From assembly GCA_030041005.1 (NCBI GenBank), contig JASHOR010000030.1, positions 1-43,835 on the forward strand: 43,835 nt of DNA. The letters run 5' to 3'. Below, piece by piece: positions 16,753 to 26,049 of the stretch; positions within the stretch are counted from its first letter, which is position 1, and each line of letters begins with the position of its first letter. Made by a program: the position numbers and the translations under genes. The notes under the pieces are model-generated. The model did no database searches and was not told the origin of the DNA. It saw only the letters and a program-made list of their open reading frames with translations. This stretch comes from Xanthobacteraceae bacterium (GTDB lineage: Bacteria > Pseudomonadota > Alphaproteobacteria > Rhizobiales > Xanthobacteraceae).

Positions 16753-17442
16753 GTGAATCGGATGAGAGGAATAAGTCCAACCGCCGGGATCGAGCTGGTT
16801 CGCCAGCAGATCGTCCGCGCTTGCCGCGATGCCGGGCGGGATCCGGCAACTGTTACCTTGGTGGCGATATCAAAGACCTTCGACGCCGCAGCGATTGAGC
16901 CAGTGATCGAAACCGGCCAACGCATCTTCGGCGAAAATCGCGTACAGGAGGCCAAGGCCAAATGGCCCTCGCTCCTCGCCCGGCACCCCGGATTGCAACT
17001 GCATCTGGTCGGCTCGCTCCAATCCAACAAAGCGAGAGACGCGGTCGCCATGTTCGACGCCATCCACTCTCTCGACCGCGACAGCCTTGCCCAGGCCCTT
17101 GCCAAGGAGGCCAATCGCCAGGCGCGCCGGCCGCTGCTGTTCGTCGAGATCAACACCGGCGCTGAACCGCAGAAATCCGGCATTCTGCCTCAGGAGGCCG
17201 ATAGCTTTATCGCCGCCTGCCGCGACCGCTATGGCCTTGCCATATCGGGCCTGATGTGCATCCCGCCGGTCAATGAGGCCCCGGCGCCGCACTTCGCTTT
17301 GACTGCCCGAATCGCCAACCGCAACGGCCTGCGGCTGCTCTCTATGGGCATGAGCGCCGATTTCGAAACCGCCATTGCGTTCGGAGCAACCCACGTCCGC
17401 ATCGGCACGGCGATCTTCGGCTCTCGATCCGTTTCGACTTAG
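16753..17442 (+). CDS. YggS/PROSC family pyridoxal-phosphate homeostasis protein
   Basis: 229 residues with the fold-type III alanine-racemase-like barrel. VTLVAISKTFDAAAI carries the PLP-binding lysine; FGENRVQEAKAKW, HLVGSLQSNKAR, FVEINTGAEPQKSG, SGLMCIPP and LSMGMSADFETAIAFGATHVRIGTAIFG follow in family order. It binds PLP without known catalysis and keeps PLP and amino/keto acid pools balanced. The start is a GTG at 16753 without a strong ribosome site; ATG 16762 is an alternative. It converges on, and overlaps by four bases, the L,D-transpeptidase gene. Confidence 0.93.
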   Translation: MNRMRGISPTAGIELVRQQIVRACRDAGRDPATVTLVAISKTFDAAAIEPVIETGQRIFGENRVQEAKAKWPSLLARHPGLQLHLVGSLQSNKARDAVAMFDAIHSLDRDSLAQALAKEANRQARRPLLFVEINTGAEPQKSGILPQEADSFIAACRDRYGLAISGLMCIPPVNEAPAPHFALTARIANRNGLRLLSMGMSADFETAIAFGATHVRIGTAIFGSRSVST

Positions 17443-17972
17443 GAATGAATCACAATTCTCGTTTTCGGCGCAATCCGTGTCAGCAGTATTCTGAGGTCCC
17501 GGCTGCGCAACCCGATGCAACCGGCCGTAGGGGAAAATCCCCGGCGAGCCAGATGAACGAAAACGGCGCTGCCGCGCCCGGCGACGCGCGGGCGGGCGTT
17601 ATGGTCGATTTCGACAATAAGATCATATAGGTGATCGACCCGCTGCAAACGGTCACCTGACTCATTGGCCGACCGGCGGAAGGCGCGGTTATAGCGGCGA
17701 TCGCGGGGGTCTTCACACCACGCATCCGCAGGACCGATGCGCCGAATCGGCAACAGGCATCGCGGCCGCAGGAGGCGGTCGGCCCGCCACCATACCCTGA
17801 TGGCGTGAAAGCGGCCGCGCGGAGTGGCGCCATCCCCCTCGCGCTTGTCCGCGCGGACACCGCCGCGCCCAAGCGTAACCGGAAAAATCCACCGGCCCGC
17901 GAGGAGCCAGCCTTGCGACCTCCGGCCGGGCCGAACAACGACGCGAATCAGGCGAAGCGATATGGGTCGCAT
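17439..17972 (-). CDS. L,D-transpeptidase/YkuD-domain protein
   Basis: A 177-residue basic protein that is almost all catalytic domain. The N-terminal strand pattern RPGRRSQGWLLAGRWIFPVTLGRGGVRADKREGDGATPRGRF and the C-terminal VFVHLARRGFSPTAGCIGLRSRDL contain the conserved His and the nucleophilic Cys of the YkuD family. These enzymes cross-link peptidoglycan 3-3 or attach proteins to it. The variant TAGCIGL, with no separate signal peptide evident, belongs to the short stand-alone YkuD proteins of alphaproteobacteria. Start ATG 17972; the frame is open to 18053. Its end overlaps the YggS stop from the other strand. Confidence 0.85.
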   Translation of the reverse strand: MRPISLRLIRVVVRPGRRSQGWLLAGRWIFPVTLGRGGVRADKREGDGATPRGRFHAIRVWWRADRLLRPRCLLPIRRIGPADAWCEDPRDRRYNRAFRRSANESGDRLQRVDHLYDLIVEIDHNARPRVAGRGSAVFVHLARRGFSPTAGCIGLRSRDLRILLTRIAPKTRIVIHS

Positions 17973-18176
17973 CGGACAACGTTCCACGGACGGTTGCAGG
18001 CGGGTGGGGGGTCTTTGGCGCCCGACGAGCGAGTTTCCCGACCGCGCTTCCAACTGCCGCTTGCTCTTTGGCCTATGAATGTTCTACTTCGCGCGCAACG
18101 GCCGGCAAAGCCACGGTAAACCGGTGCCCGTCGCATCCCCGACCGGCGCGGGGCGGCTTTTTCGGGGGTCCGATCG

Positions 18177-18863
18177 ATGCCGAATACGCGGAAGATTCTC
18201 ATTGTCGAGGACGACCCCGAACTGCGCGATGCGCTGGCCGAACAACTTTCCCTGCACGAGGAATTCGAGGCCGTCGCCGCAGAAAACGGCAGCAAGGCCG
18301 TGCAGATCGCCAAGTCCGGGCAGATCGATTTGGTTATCATGGATGTCGGCCTGCCGGACATCGACGGTCGAGAGGCCGTACGCATCTTGCGCAAGAACGG
18401 GTTCAAGGCGCCGGTCATCATGCTCACGGCGCACGATACCGATTCGGACACGATCCTGGGGCTTGAGTCCGGCGCCAATGACTACGTGACGAAACCGTTC
18501 CGCTTCGCGGTGCTGCTCGCGCGCATCCGCGCGCAATTGCGGCAGCACGAAGCGAGCGAAGATGCGATCTTCGCGATCGGGCCTTACACCTTCCGGCCAA
18601 GCTCCAAGCTTTTGCTCACTCCGAAAGGAAACAAGGTACGCCTGACGGAGAAAGAGACTTCGATCCTGCGCTACCTGTACCGAGCCGGGCAGCGGCCGGT
18701 GTCGCGCGAGACTTTGCTGCAGGAGGTTTGGGGCTACAATTCGGGGGTGACCACGCACACTTTGGAGACCCACATTTATCGGCTGCGGCAGAAGATCGAG
18801 AAGGATGCCACCGCGCCGGCAATTCTCGTCACCGAAGCCGGCGGCTACAAGCTCGTGCCGTAA
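18177..18863 (+). CDS. OmpR/PhoB-type response regulator (orphan)
   Basis: 228 residues. Receiver domain 1-120: the acidic pair in VEDDPE, the phospho-acceptor Asp in VIMDVGLPD, the Thr in MLTAHD and the Lys in VTKPFR are all present. The C-terminal winged-helix DNA-binding domain (about 130-228) shows LTEKETSILRYLYRAGQRPVSRETLLQEVWGYN and the wing THTLETHIYRLRQKIE, ending in EAGGYKLVP. It should control transcription after phosphorylation by a kinase not encoded here. It is followed 24 bp later by a cyclic-nucleotide-binding protein gene, probably in one operon. Confidence 0.94.
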   Translation: MPNTRKILIVEDDPELRDALAEQLSLHEEFEAVAAENGSKAVQIAKSGQIDLVIMDVGLPDIDGREAVRILRKNGFKAPVIMLTAHDTDSDTILGLESGANDYVTKPFRFAVLLARIRAQLRQHEASEDAIFAIGPYTFRPSSKLLLTPKGNKVRLTEKETSILRYLYRAGQRPVSRETLLQEVWGYNSGVTTHTLETHIYRLRQKIEKDATAPAILVTEAGGYKLVP

Positions 18864-18887
18864 GCCTCCGGTGCCACAGGCGCGGCG

Positions 18888-19346
18888 ATGACCATCGAGG
18901 ACGAAATCGCATTCCTGGAGCGGCTGCCGATATTCCGGCGACTTGGCGGCGGCGCGCTACGCAGCCTGGCAATCGCGGCCGAGACCCATGTGATGCAGCC
19001 GGGCGAGATATTGTTTGCCGCGGGCGATCCGGCCGACGGCGCCTATATCATCCATCAGGGCTCCATCACTCTGAATCCCGAACGCGGAGCACAAGTCATT
19101 GCCGAAGTCGGAACCCTGCTCGGCGAATCGGCGCTGTTTGCGGAAAACAGGCGGCCGGCGACCGCTACCGCACGCGAGCCGACTGTCGTGATGCGCATCT
19201 CGCGCGCGACCTTTCTCAAGGTGCTCGACTCATATCCGGATGCCGCAGAGCGGCTGCGCGAATTGATAGCCTCTCGTGCCGATCAATGGGCACGCGAAAT
19301 GGAAAATGTTCGCGCCGCGTTGGCGCGGGGGCGAAGGCCGCTATAG
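18888..19346 (+). CDS. Stand-alone cyclic-nucleotide-binding domain protein
   Basis: 152 residues forming one CRP-type cNMP-binding beta-roll: FRRLGGGALRSLAIAAETHVMQPGEILFAAGDPADGAYIIHQGSI, then EVGTLLGESALFAENRRPATATARE (phosphate-binding cassette, GE...RPATA) and a C-terminal helix. There is no DNA-binding helix-turn-helix, so it is not a CRP-type activator but a sensor subunit or adaptor. It follows the response regulator gene by 24 bp, which suggests joint transcription and perhaps joint action. Confidence 0.88.
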   Translation: MTIEDEIAFLERLPIFRRLGGGALRSLAIAAETHVMQPGEILFAAGDPADGAYIIHQGSITLNPERGAQVIAEVGTLLGESALFAENRRPATATAREPTVVMRISRATFLKVLDSYPDAAERLRELIASRADQWAREMENVRAALARGRRPL

Positions 19347-19557
19347 TCCCGCAGTCTTTCCGCCGCGCTTCATTTCCCCGGTACGTGCGCAAAAAGTCGG
19401 CAACGCCATGCTGCCGGAACCCATTCGCGGCCTCTCTCGATCAATGGAGCGTCGTCTGATCCGGAAGTCTCACCAGAAAGCATGGCGCGGGAAGCGAGCC
19501 GCACCCGGCGTGCCGGATCCGCGAAGACCGGTCTGAACGGTGATCGCTGCCGCCGAG

Positions 19558-20289
19558 CTACTTCCTGGATTCTCGAGCGTGCGCGATCTCAAGCGTCACA
19601 ATCCTGGCCAGCAGCGTCGCCGGGAACAATTGCCCGACCACCGATTCGAGATTGGCCAGACTGCGCGCAAGGACGTGGACGGGCGTAATATCGCCAAACC
19701 CGGCGGTGGTCAGAGTCGCGAAGCTGAAATACAGCAAAGCCGCTCCCGAGCCATGCTCCGATGCGCTTTGCGGCAGACCCTTGAAAGCGTCGGGCACGAG
19801 AACGTCTATCAACTGATAAAGAATCAAAAAGAACAACGCAAAATTCATGTAAAGCACGACTGCTCCCTGCACGCGATGCCACGTCACGCGGCCCGGCCCG
19901 AACACCGCCTTGGCTATCACTATGCTCAGCGTCCCGATCGCCACCAGTCGTCCACCGGCACTCAGCCATTCCGTCAAGGCCGAAGGGTACTCCGCGTGCA
20001 GACTCGTTCCGATGGGGCTGAGAATGACCGAAACCAGCACAATGGAGGCAGCCGTACGGCTCCGCGAGGTGACGACGAGGGTGGCGAGCGCAAGCAAGGC
20101 GAATGTCGCCCGCGAAAACGCCTGCGGCAGCCAGCCGATGCCGACGAAAGGCGTGACGACAAAAAGCAGCGCCCCTTCGATGAACAACAGCGCGGTGAGC
20201 CCCGGCTCGCGGGTGCGCTCCTGCCAGCGAACGAAGCGGTGGTAATGCTCCTTCAAGGTCTTCGCTGCCGACAACGGCCGCTTTCCCAT
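19558..20289 (-). CDS. Potassium-channel-like membrane protein with pore loop
   Basis: 243 residues with five or more hydrophobic helices (about 32-50, 60-75, 80-95, 112-130, 143-165) and then a pore-loop plus helix: ALLYFSFATLTTAGFGDITP at 185-203. The filter reads TTAGFGD where potassium channels have TVGYGD, so selectivity may be altered. The final helix LANLESVVGQLFPATLLARIVTLEI fits Ion_trans_2 proteins. ATG 20289 was preferred because TTGGGGGTG precedes it; the frame extends to 20310. It is downstream of, and on the same strand as, exonuclease III. Confidence 0.82.
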   Translation of the reverse strand: MGKRPLSAAKTLKEHYHRFVRWQERTREPGLTALLFIEGALLFVVTPFVGIGWLPQAFSRATFALLALATLVVTSRSRTAASIVLVSVILSPIGTSLHAEYPSALTEWLSAGGRLVAIGTLSIVIAKAVFGPGRVTWHRVQGAVVLYMNFALFFLILYQLIDVLVPDAFKGLPQSASEHGSGAALLYFSFATLTTAGFGDITPVHVLARSLANLESVVGQLFPATLLARIVTLEIAHARESRK

Positions 20290-20349
20290 GATGGCACCCC
20301 CAAATCGCAATGCCGGCTGTGCTTTTCAGATTCTGTACTCCATGCGCCG

Positions 20350-21165
20350 CTAGACTTCTAGCGTTGCGGTCACCGGCACGTGGTCGGAAGGACGCGCCCA
20401 ACCGCGCGTGTCCTTGAAAATCCTGACGGCGCGGATGCGGTCGCCAAGCGCCGGCGACACCCAGATATGGTCGAGCCGGCGTCCCTTATCGACTGCGGCC
20501 CAATCGGGCGAGCGATAGCTCCACCAGGTGAACAGTTTGGTCGGCTCCGGAACAATACTGCGGACGGCGTCGATCCAGCCGCCGGTCTTCTGTATTGCAA
20601 GCAATTTCTCGCACTCAATGGGGGTATGCGACACCACCCTGAGAAGTTGCCTGTGGCTCCAAACGTCGCATTCAAGCGGCGCGACGTTGAGGTCCCCGAC
20701 CATGATGCTGCGCTCCGAGCGCACCGGCTGCAGCGTTGCACTCACACGCATCTCGTCAAGGAACGACAGTTTGTGAGCGAATTTTGCATTGACCGCAGGA
20801 TCGGGAATGTCGCCGCCCGCCGGCACGTAAAAGTTATGCAGCGTGATCGGCGCGTCCAGGCCGGCTCGTTCCCCGAGCACGATCGACGTATGGCGAGAAT
20901 CGTTCTTGCCGCAAAATACGCAGGACGCCTTCGATTCGAACGGCCATCGCGACAGCACGACCACCCCGTGATAACCCTTCTGTCCGTTCACCGCGATATG
21001 TTCGTAGCCCAGTCGCTTGAAGCGCTTGCGCGGAAACGCGTCGTCAGGGCACTTCGTCTCCTGCAGACAGAGCACATCCGGACGCGCGGCTTTGATGAAT
21101 TTGGCCACCAGGTCGATGCGCAGCCGCACCGAGTTGATGTTCCAGGTTGTCAGCGTCAGCTTCAC
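20350..21165 (-). CDS. xthA: Exodeoxyribonuclease III
   Basis: 271 residues of the exonuclease/endonuclease/phosphatase fold. TLTTWNINSVRLR (metal-site Asn), VLCLQETKC (metal-site Glu), GYHGVVVLS, VGDLNVAP (catalytic Asp and Asn), and SDHVPVTA (catalytic Asp-His) are present in order, and the length is normal for XthA. It cuts DNA at abasic sites and trims 3' ends in base-excision repair. It lies 120 bp downstream of the LolA gene on the same strand. Confidence 0.95.
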   Translation of the reverse strand: MKLTLTTWNINSVRLRIDLVAKFIKAARPDVLCLQETKCPDDAFPRKRFKRLGYEHIAVNGQKGYHGVVVLSRWPFESKASCVFCGKNDSRHTSIVLGERAGLDAPITLHNFYVPAGGDIPDPAVNAKFAHKLSFLDEMRVSATLQPVRSERSIMVGDLNVAPLECDVWSHRQLLRVVSHTPIECEKLLAIQKTGGWIDAVRSIVPEPTKLFTWWSYRSPDWAAVDKGRRLDHIWVSPALGDRIRAVRIFKDTRGWARPSDHVPVTATLEV

Positions 21166-21285
21166 GGAGATCGACGGTTGGAAATCTGATTGCGGCAGAC
21201 GGAGCCCTGTGCTGGCTCATCCGCATGAGCGCGGAGAGCGCAATGTGCGGTCAGCCGTGAGATTCTTTGCGACCAGTGCGACGCG

Positions 21286-22125
21286 CTATTGATTTCCAAT
21301 GTCGGGATTGCGCTGATAATTGATCACGAACAAATTCGGGTTCGGCCTGGTCGTTGGGTCGAGGTTATATACGGCGACAGTGGTGTTCAAACCCTGCGGA
21401 TCGGTGACGGTCCATTGCTTGAGCGTTAGATCCTTCGTATCGAACATGATCGTCAACCGGCTGGTGCCGACCATGACCTGCTTCTGTTCGATGACGACCG
21501 TGACGTACTTATCATCGGAAGACACGCTCGTTACATCGGTGTCACGAAGCAAATCGATGTGATCGGCGAGCAGATAACGTAACGGCGTCTGCGACAGCGG
21601 CCACAGGTCCTGTGTGTTGAGATCGCGGTTGCGCACCACGACCGAGGAGCCGTCAGCGATGATGTCGATCGGACTTGGCGGATTGTATTCAAATCGCACT
21701 TTGCCGGGCTTCTGGATGTAGAAGTTGCCCTCCGTGCGGGTACCGTCGGGTGCAATCTGGACGAAATTTCCCTCCAAGGTCTGCACTCGGGAAAGATGCC
21801 GGCTGATCTGCTCCAACAACTGCCGCTGCTGGTCAGTGAAAGCGGTGGCCTGATCGGATTCGCCGCTTTTCTTTTCAAAGGGAAGCGAGAAGGGAAAGAA
21901 GCCGTTGCTTGAGGGCGCCGGTGCGGCATCGGTCGAAGCCGGCGCAGCGTTGTTTGAATTGGTCGTATCGGAGGGAACCGAGGCGGGCGGCACCATTGGC
22001 GATGTCCCGACCTTGGGGAGCGGAGCCGGCACTGGCAGCGGCACATTCTCGGCAAAGACCGGATTCCCTGCGAGCGACCCGACCATGGCCGCCAAGACGA
22101 TTATTGCTGCGTGCCGTACCGCCAT
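21286..22125 (-). CDS. lolA: LolA family outer-membrane lipoprotein carrier
   Basis: 279 residues: signal peptide (MAVRHAAIIVLAAMVGSLAGNPVFA), a Pro/Ala/Ser-rich linker about 27-75, then the LolA domain with LSRVQTLEGNFVQIAPDGTRTEGNFYIQKPGKVRFEYNPPSPIDIIADG and RLTIMFDTKDLTLKQWTVTDPQG. The long linker after the signal is larger than in enterobacterial LolA. It carries lipoproteins through the periplasm from LolCDE to the outer membrane. Start ATG 22125 has GGGAGAGGGAC just before it; an upstream ATG at 22149 is less likely. It lies between ftsK and xthA. Confidence 0.92.
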   Translation of the reverse strand: MAVRHAAIIVLAAMVGSLAGNPVFAENVPLPVPAPLPKVGTSPMVPPASVPSDTTNSNNAAPASTDAAPAPSSNGFFPFSLPFEKKSGESDQATAFTDQQRQLLEQISRHLSRVQTLEGNFVQIAPDGTRTEGNFYIQKPGKVRFEYNPPSPIDIIADGSSVVVRNRDLNTQDLWPLSQTPLRYLLADHIDLLRDTDVTSVSSDDKYVTVVIEQKQVMVGTSRLTIMFDTKDLTLKQWTVTDPQGLNTTVAVYNLDPTTRPNPNLFVINYQRNPDIGNQ

Positions 22126-22283
22126 GTCCCTCTCCCGCTTGTCCCCCATCGCCTCTTCGTCAACGAAGGAGGTCGGTGGGAGACCGCGCGCCCCGTAGCA
22201 AACCCATTCCTATTCGCGCGTTATGGCGAATTCGCGGCTCAATGTCCTTGGCTCAATGTCCTTAAAGTCGGTGGCGCCGATTC

Positions 22284-24716
22284 TCAATAGGCCTCTTCGT
22301 CGCTCCGCTCCACGAGGATCTCGCGCTTGCCGGCGTGATTGGGCTGTCCGACGATGCCCTCTTTTTCCATGCGCTCCATGAGCGAGGCGGCCCGGTTGTA
22401 GCCGATCTGCAATCGCCGCTGGATGTAGCTGGTCGAAGCTTTGCGATCGCGGGTCACCACCTGTACCGCCTGCGCATAGAGATCGGCCCCTTCCGCCTCG
22501 CTTGCCATCCCCATCGCCGTGCCGTCGAACACGGCCGCACCGTCATCCTGCGGATCCTCGGCTGTGACCTCTTCGAGATATTGCGGCACGCCCTGCGATT
22601 TGAGGTGACGGACGACCTTCTCGACCTCTTCGTCGGAGACGAAAGGCCCGTGCACGCGGCTGATGCGGCCGCCGCCGGCCATATAGAGCATGTCGCCCTG
22701 CCCGAGCAGTTGTTCAGCACCCTGCTCGCCGAGAATGGTGCGGCTGTCGATTTTGGAAGTGACCTGAAAGGAAATTCGGGTTGGGAAATTGGCCTTGATC
22801 GTGCCGGTGATGACATCGACCGAGGGCCGCTGTGTGGCGAGAATCACATGCAGGCCGGCCGCCCGCGCCATTTGCGCGAGGCGCTGCACCGCCCCCTCGA
22901 TGTCCTTGCCCGCCACCATCATCAGATCGGCCATCTCATCGACGATAACGACGATATAGGGCAGAGGCTCGAGGTCGAGCTCTTCATTTTCGTAGATCGC
23001 CTCGCCAGTCTCGCGATGGTAGCCGGTGTGCACTGTACGATTGAGTTTCTCACCCCTCTTGTTCGCATCGGCGACGCGCGCGTTATAGCCGTCGATATTG
23101 CGGACGCCGAGCTTCGACATCTTCTTGTAACGCTGCTCCATTTCGCGGACCGCCCATTTGAGCGCTACGACCGCCTTCTTGGGATCGGTGACGACGGGCG
23201 TAAGCAGGTGCGGAATTCCGTCGTAGACCGACAACTCGAGCATTTTCGGATCGACCATGATCAGCCGGCACTGGTCGGGGTGCAGCCGGTAGACCAGGCT
23301 GAGGATCATGGTGTTGATGGCGACCGACTTTCCCGATCCTGTGGTGCCGGCGATGAGCAGGTGCGGCATACGCGCCAAATCGACCAGGACCGCCTCACCG
23401 CCGATCGCTTTGCCGAGGCAGAGCGGCAGACGGGCCTCGGTCACGGCGTAGTCGCGCGACGCGAGCAGCTCGCGCAGATAGACCTTTTCACGGCTGGGAT
23501 TGGGCAGCTCGATGCCGATCGCGTTCCTGCCCGACACCACCGCGACGCGCGCGGACAACGCGCTCATAGAACGGGCAATGTCGTCAGCGAGGCTGATGAC
23601 CCGCGACGACTTGATGCCGGGCGCCGGCTCCAGTTCGTACAACGTCACCACCGGTCCGGGCCGTGCGTTGATGATCTCGCCGCGTACGCCGAAATCGGCG
23701 AGCACGCCTTCCAGCGCGGCGCCGTTCTCCCGGATCAGTTCGGCGCTCAACGTCGTCCGCTCGCCCGCGCGCGGCGCCGCCAACAAGTTGAGCGAGGGCA
23801 GCGCGTAACCATCCGCTGAGCGGCGTAGCGGTTTTGGCGCCGGGCGCGGTCGGCGCATTGGCGTTACGCCGACGGTAAGCTCAGCGTCGGTCGCATCTTC
23901 GGCTTCAGCCTCGGGACGCTGCTCGGTCGGTTTGCCGAAATGCGGCTCGACGCGGTGCCGCTGAACCGCGACCTCGCCGCCCTCGTCGGACCGTGTTTGC
24001 AAGCGATGGCGGAAAAACCGCGCCACGCGCGCCCGCAGGCTCAGGAGGGCGTGCGCCAACAAGCCGAGCGACACCCACGCGCCGTCGTCGGCGTCGCTCT
24101 CCTTCTCGTCGTCGTCCTCCTCGTCCTTCATGCCCTCCGGGCCGCGGCACAGGAGGCCGGCTGCAACGGCAAAAGTCACGAGCGCAGCCACACCGAGCGC
24201 GATCGCCACGATCAGGCGATGGGTCACCGCGAGCGGCGCGTGGAAAAGTGCCGCCGGCAACCGCAGCATGGCGTCGCCGACAACCCCGCCGAGACCCGAC
24301 GGCAGCGGCCAATGCGCGGTGCGTGGCAAACACGACGCGAATGCCGCTGCCAGGACCGCGCCGACGAGCCACAGCATGACACGCATCCGCTCGCGATCGA
24401 GCGGTCGGTGGCCGAGCAGACGATAGCCCCATACCGCGACTGGCAGCAGGAGCGCCAATGAACCCAAACCGAAGAGCTGCATCATCAAATCGGCGGCGAT
24501 GGCGCCGGGAGCGCCGAGAAGATTATGCACCGGTGCATCGGTGGCGTGACTGAGCGACGGATCCTGAACCGACCAGGTCGACAGCGCCAGCGCCGCAACC
24601 ATCGCCAGACTGATGAGCGCGACACCGCCGGCTTCGCGCAAGCGTCGCCGCAGCAGCGCGCCGATCCGCCCTGACAGAAACCACATGCCGTCGAATCCAC
24701 GATCGATCAGCGACAT
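22284..24716 (-). CDS. ftsK: DNA translocase FtsK
   Basis: 810 residues. The N-terminal third has four hydrophobic segments (about residues 25-45, 75-95, 105-125, 155-185) anchoring it at the division septum, then a charged, variable linker. The motor domain follows: ENGAALEGVLADFGVRGEIINARPGPVV (alpha), Walker A AGTTGSGKSVAINTMI at about residue 455, MVDPKMLELSVYDGIPHLLTPVVTDPKKA, Walker B VVIVDEMADLMM and ILATQRPSVDVITG. The C-terminal winged-helix gamma domain (TSYIQRRLQIGYNRAASLMERMEKEGIVG) reads chromosome polarity sequences. It pumps chromosome ends across the septum and assists XerCD at dif. ATG 24716 was chosen over the open upstream extension, which is not family-like. Confidence 0.97.
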   Translation of the reverse strand: MSLIDRGFDGMWFLSGRIGALLRRRLREAGGVALISLAMVAALALSTWSVQDPSLSHATDAPVHNLLGAPGAIAADLMMQLFGLGSLALLLPVAVWGYRLLGHRPLDRERMRVMLWLVGAVLAAAFASCLPRTAHWPLPSGLGGVVGDAMLRLPAALFHAPLAVTHRLIVAIALGVAALVTFAVAAGLLCRGPEGMKDEEDDDEKESDADDGAWVSLGLLAHALLSLRARVARFFRHRLQTRSDEGGEVAVQRHRVEPHFGKPTEQRPEAEAEDATDAELTVGVTPMRRPRPAPKPLRRSADGYALPSLNLLAAPRAGERTTLSAELIRENGAALEGVLADFGVRGEIINARPGPVVTLYELEPAPGIKSSRVISLADDIARSMSALSARVAVVSGRNAIGIELPNPSREKVYLRELLASRDYAVTEARLPLCLGKAIGGEAVLVDLARMPHLLIAGTTGSGKSVAINTMILSLVYRLHPDQCRLIMVDPKMLELSVYDGIPHLLTPVVTDPKKAVVALKWAVREMEQRYKKMSKLGVRNIDGYNARVADANKRGEKLNRTVHTGYHRETGEAIYENEELDLEPLPYIVVIVDEMADLMMVAGKDIEGAVQRLAQMARAAGLHVILATQRPSVDVITGTIKANFPTRISFQVTSKIDSRTILGEQGAEQLLGQGDMLYMAGGGRISRVHGPFVSDEEVEKVVRHLKSQGVPQYLEEVTAEDPQDDGAAVFDGTAMGMASEAEGADLYAQAVQVVTRDRKASTSYIQRRLQIGYNRAASLMERMEKEGIVGQPNHAGKREILVERSDEEAY

Positions 24717-24724
24717 CGCGGACC

Positions 24725-25927
24725 TCAGCCGAGCACGGCAACGAGGCGATGCAGCGCCTCGGCGGTTATTTCTTTGTTCTGGACCATGGCGACGCGCACG
24801 TAATTCTCGCCGGGATTGCTGCCGTCCGGCTGTTCGCGGGCGAGATAGCGCCCCGGCACGACGCGCAAACCGGCCTCGCGCCACAATGCGAGCGCCGCCG
24901 CCTCACTTCCGCCGTGAGCGGAAACGTCGAGCCAAAGAAAAAATCCACCGGCTGGCCGGCGGTAACGATAGCGGTCACCGATGATCTGATCGGCCAAATC
25001 GAACTTCTCACGGTAAAGCCGACGGTTCTCCTCGACGTGGGTCTCGTCGCCGTATGCCGCGACGGCGACATGCTGCATTGGGGTGGGCACTTGCGGCGCG
25101 GCGACGTTGCGTAATTCCAGATAGGCCGAAAGGAATTTTCGATCGCCGGCTGCGAACCCCACGCGCAGGCCCGGCAGGCTCGACCGCTTCGACAGCGAAT
25201 GGAACACGACGACGTTCTCAAAGCCGGGCCCTGCGGCTTCAAGCATTCCCGGCGGCGGCCGGTCGCTGTAGATTTCGCAATAACATTCGTCGGAGAAGAT
25301 CAGGAACCCGAAGCGCTGCGCCATGCCAACGAGCCGCGAAAGATAGGCTCGGTCCGCCACCGCTCCCTGCGGATTGGCCGGCGAGGCGAGGTAAACGGCT
25401 ACAGTGCGCGCAAGCAGATCGTCGCCGAGCGTATCGAGGTCCGGCAGGAAGCCGGACGACGCCGTCGCCGGCAGAAAGACCGGTTCGCAATCGGCCGCGA
25501 CGGCGCCGGCCGCGTAGGCGGCGTAGAATGGATTGGGAATGAGCACTGCCGGCCGGCCGCGGCGTGGCGCCACGAAGTTCTTCGCTGCCAGCGCCGCGAG
25601 AAACAATCCCTCTCGCGTCCCATTAAGCACCAGCACTTCGGATCCAGGATCGATCTGGCGGTCAAGCGCATAGCGACGATCCAACCACTTGCCGACGGCG
25701 AGCGCGAATTCATCGAGCCCTTTATTCATCGGATAGCGGCCGAACTCCGCGACGTGCGCCGCGATCACCGGGGCGACGAAAGCCGGGATCGCATGCTGCG
25801 GCTCGCCGACCGCGAGACTGATCGCGGGCTGACCCGGCGCAATACCATCGAGGAGTTCGCGCAGCCGTACGAACGGCGAACGCGAACTAGCGGCGCGAAC
25901 TGGAGCGGGCGAAGGCTGGCGGGTCAT
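24725..25927 (-). CDS. Class I/II PLP-dependent aminotransferase (DapC-like)
   Basis: 400 residues of fold-type I aminotransferase. SPFVRLRELLDGIAPGQPAISLAVGEPQH is the N-terminal pattern; NPFYAAYAAGA, ASPANPQGAV (the conserved Asn-Pro-x-Gly), SDECYCEIY (PLP-binding Asp and Tyr) and HSLSKRSSLPGLRVGFAAG with the Schiff-base Lys follow. The closest recalled type is N-succinyldiaminopimelate aminotransferase of the ArgD-independent DapC group, for lysine and cell-wall diaminopimelate; substrate is inferred, not shown. It lies 8 bp upstream of ftsK on the same strand, so they are probably co-transcribed. Start ATG 25927; ATG 25936 and GTG 25966 are alternatives. Confidence 0.88.
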   Translation of the reverse strand: MTRQPSPAPVRAASSRSPFVRLRELLDGIAPGQPAISLAVGEPQHAIPAFVAPVIAAHVAEFGRYPMNKGLDEFALAVGKWLDRRYALDRQIDPGSEVLVLNGTREGLFLAALAAKNFVAPRRGRPAVLIPNPFYAAYAAGAVAADCEPVFLPATASSGFLPDLDTLGDDLLARTVAVYLASPANPQGAVADRAYLSRLVGMAQRFGFLIFSDECYCEIYSDRPPPGMLEAAGPGFENVVVFHSLSKRSSLPGLRVGFAAGDRKFLSAYLELRNVAAPQVPTPMQHVAVAAYGDETHVEENRRLYREKFDLADQIIGDRYRYRRPAGGFFLWLDVSAHGGSEAAALALWREAGLRVVPGRYLAREQPDGSNPGENYVRVAMVQNKEITAEALHRLVAVLG

Positions 25928-26049
25928 CCTATACATCGTCGACAGCGGGACCGCCCGCCGGCTCACTTATCCGATAGCATAGGTGCGGCGAGGTTAAGAC
26001 CCGATTAACCAATTGTTTCGGAGATTTTTCGGCGCTCCCGCGACAACCT

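Noticed and set aside
18129-18170. GC-rich stretch with a T-run before the response regulator start, looked like a terminator
   Set aside because: The pairing is weak and it sits just before a start codon, so it is more likely leader sequence.
22335-23819. 494-residue plus-strand frame opposite ftsK
   Set aside because: Shadow of a strongly conserved motor gene; no protein-like features.
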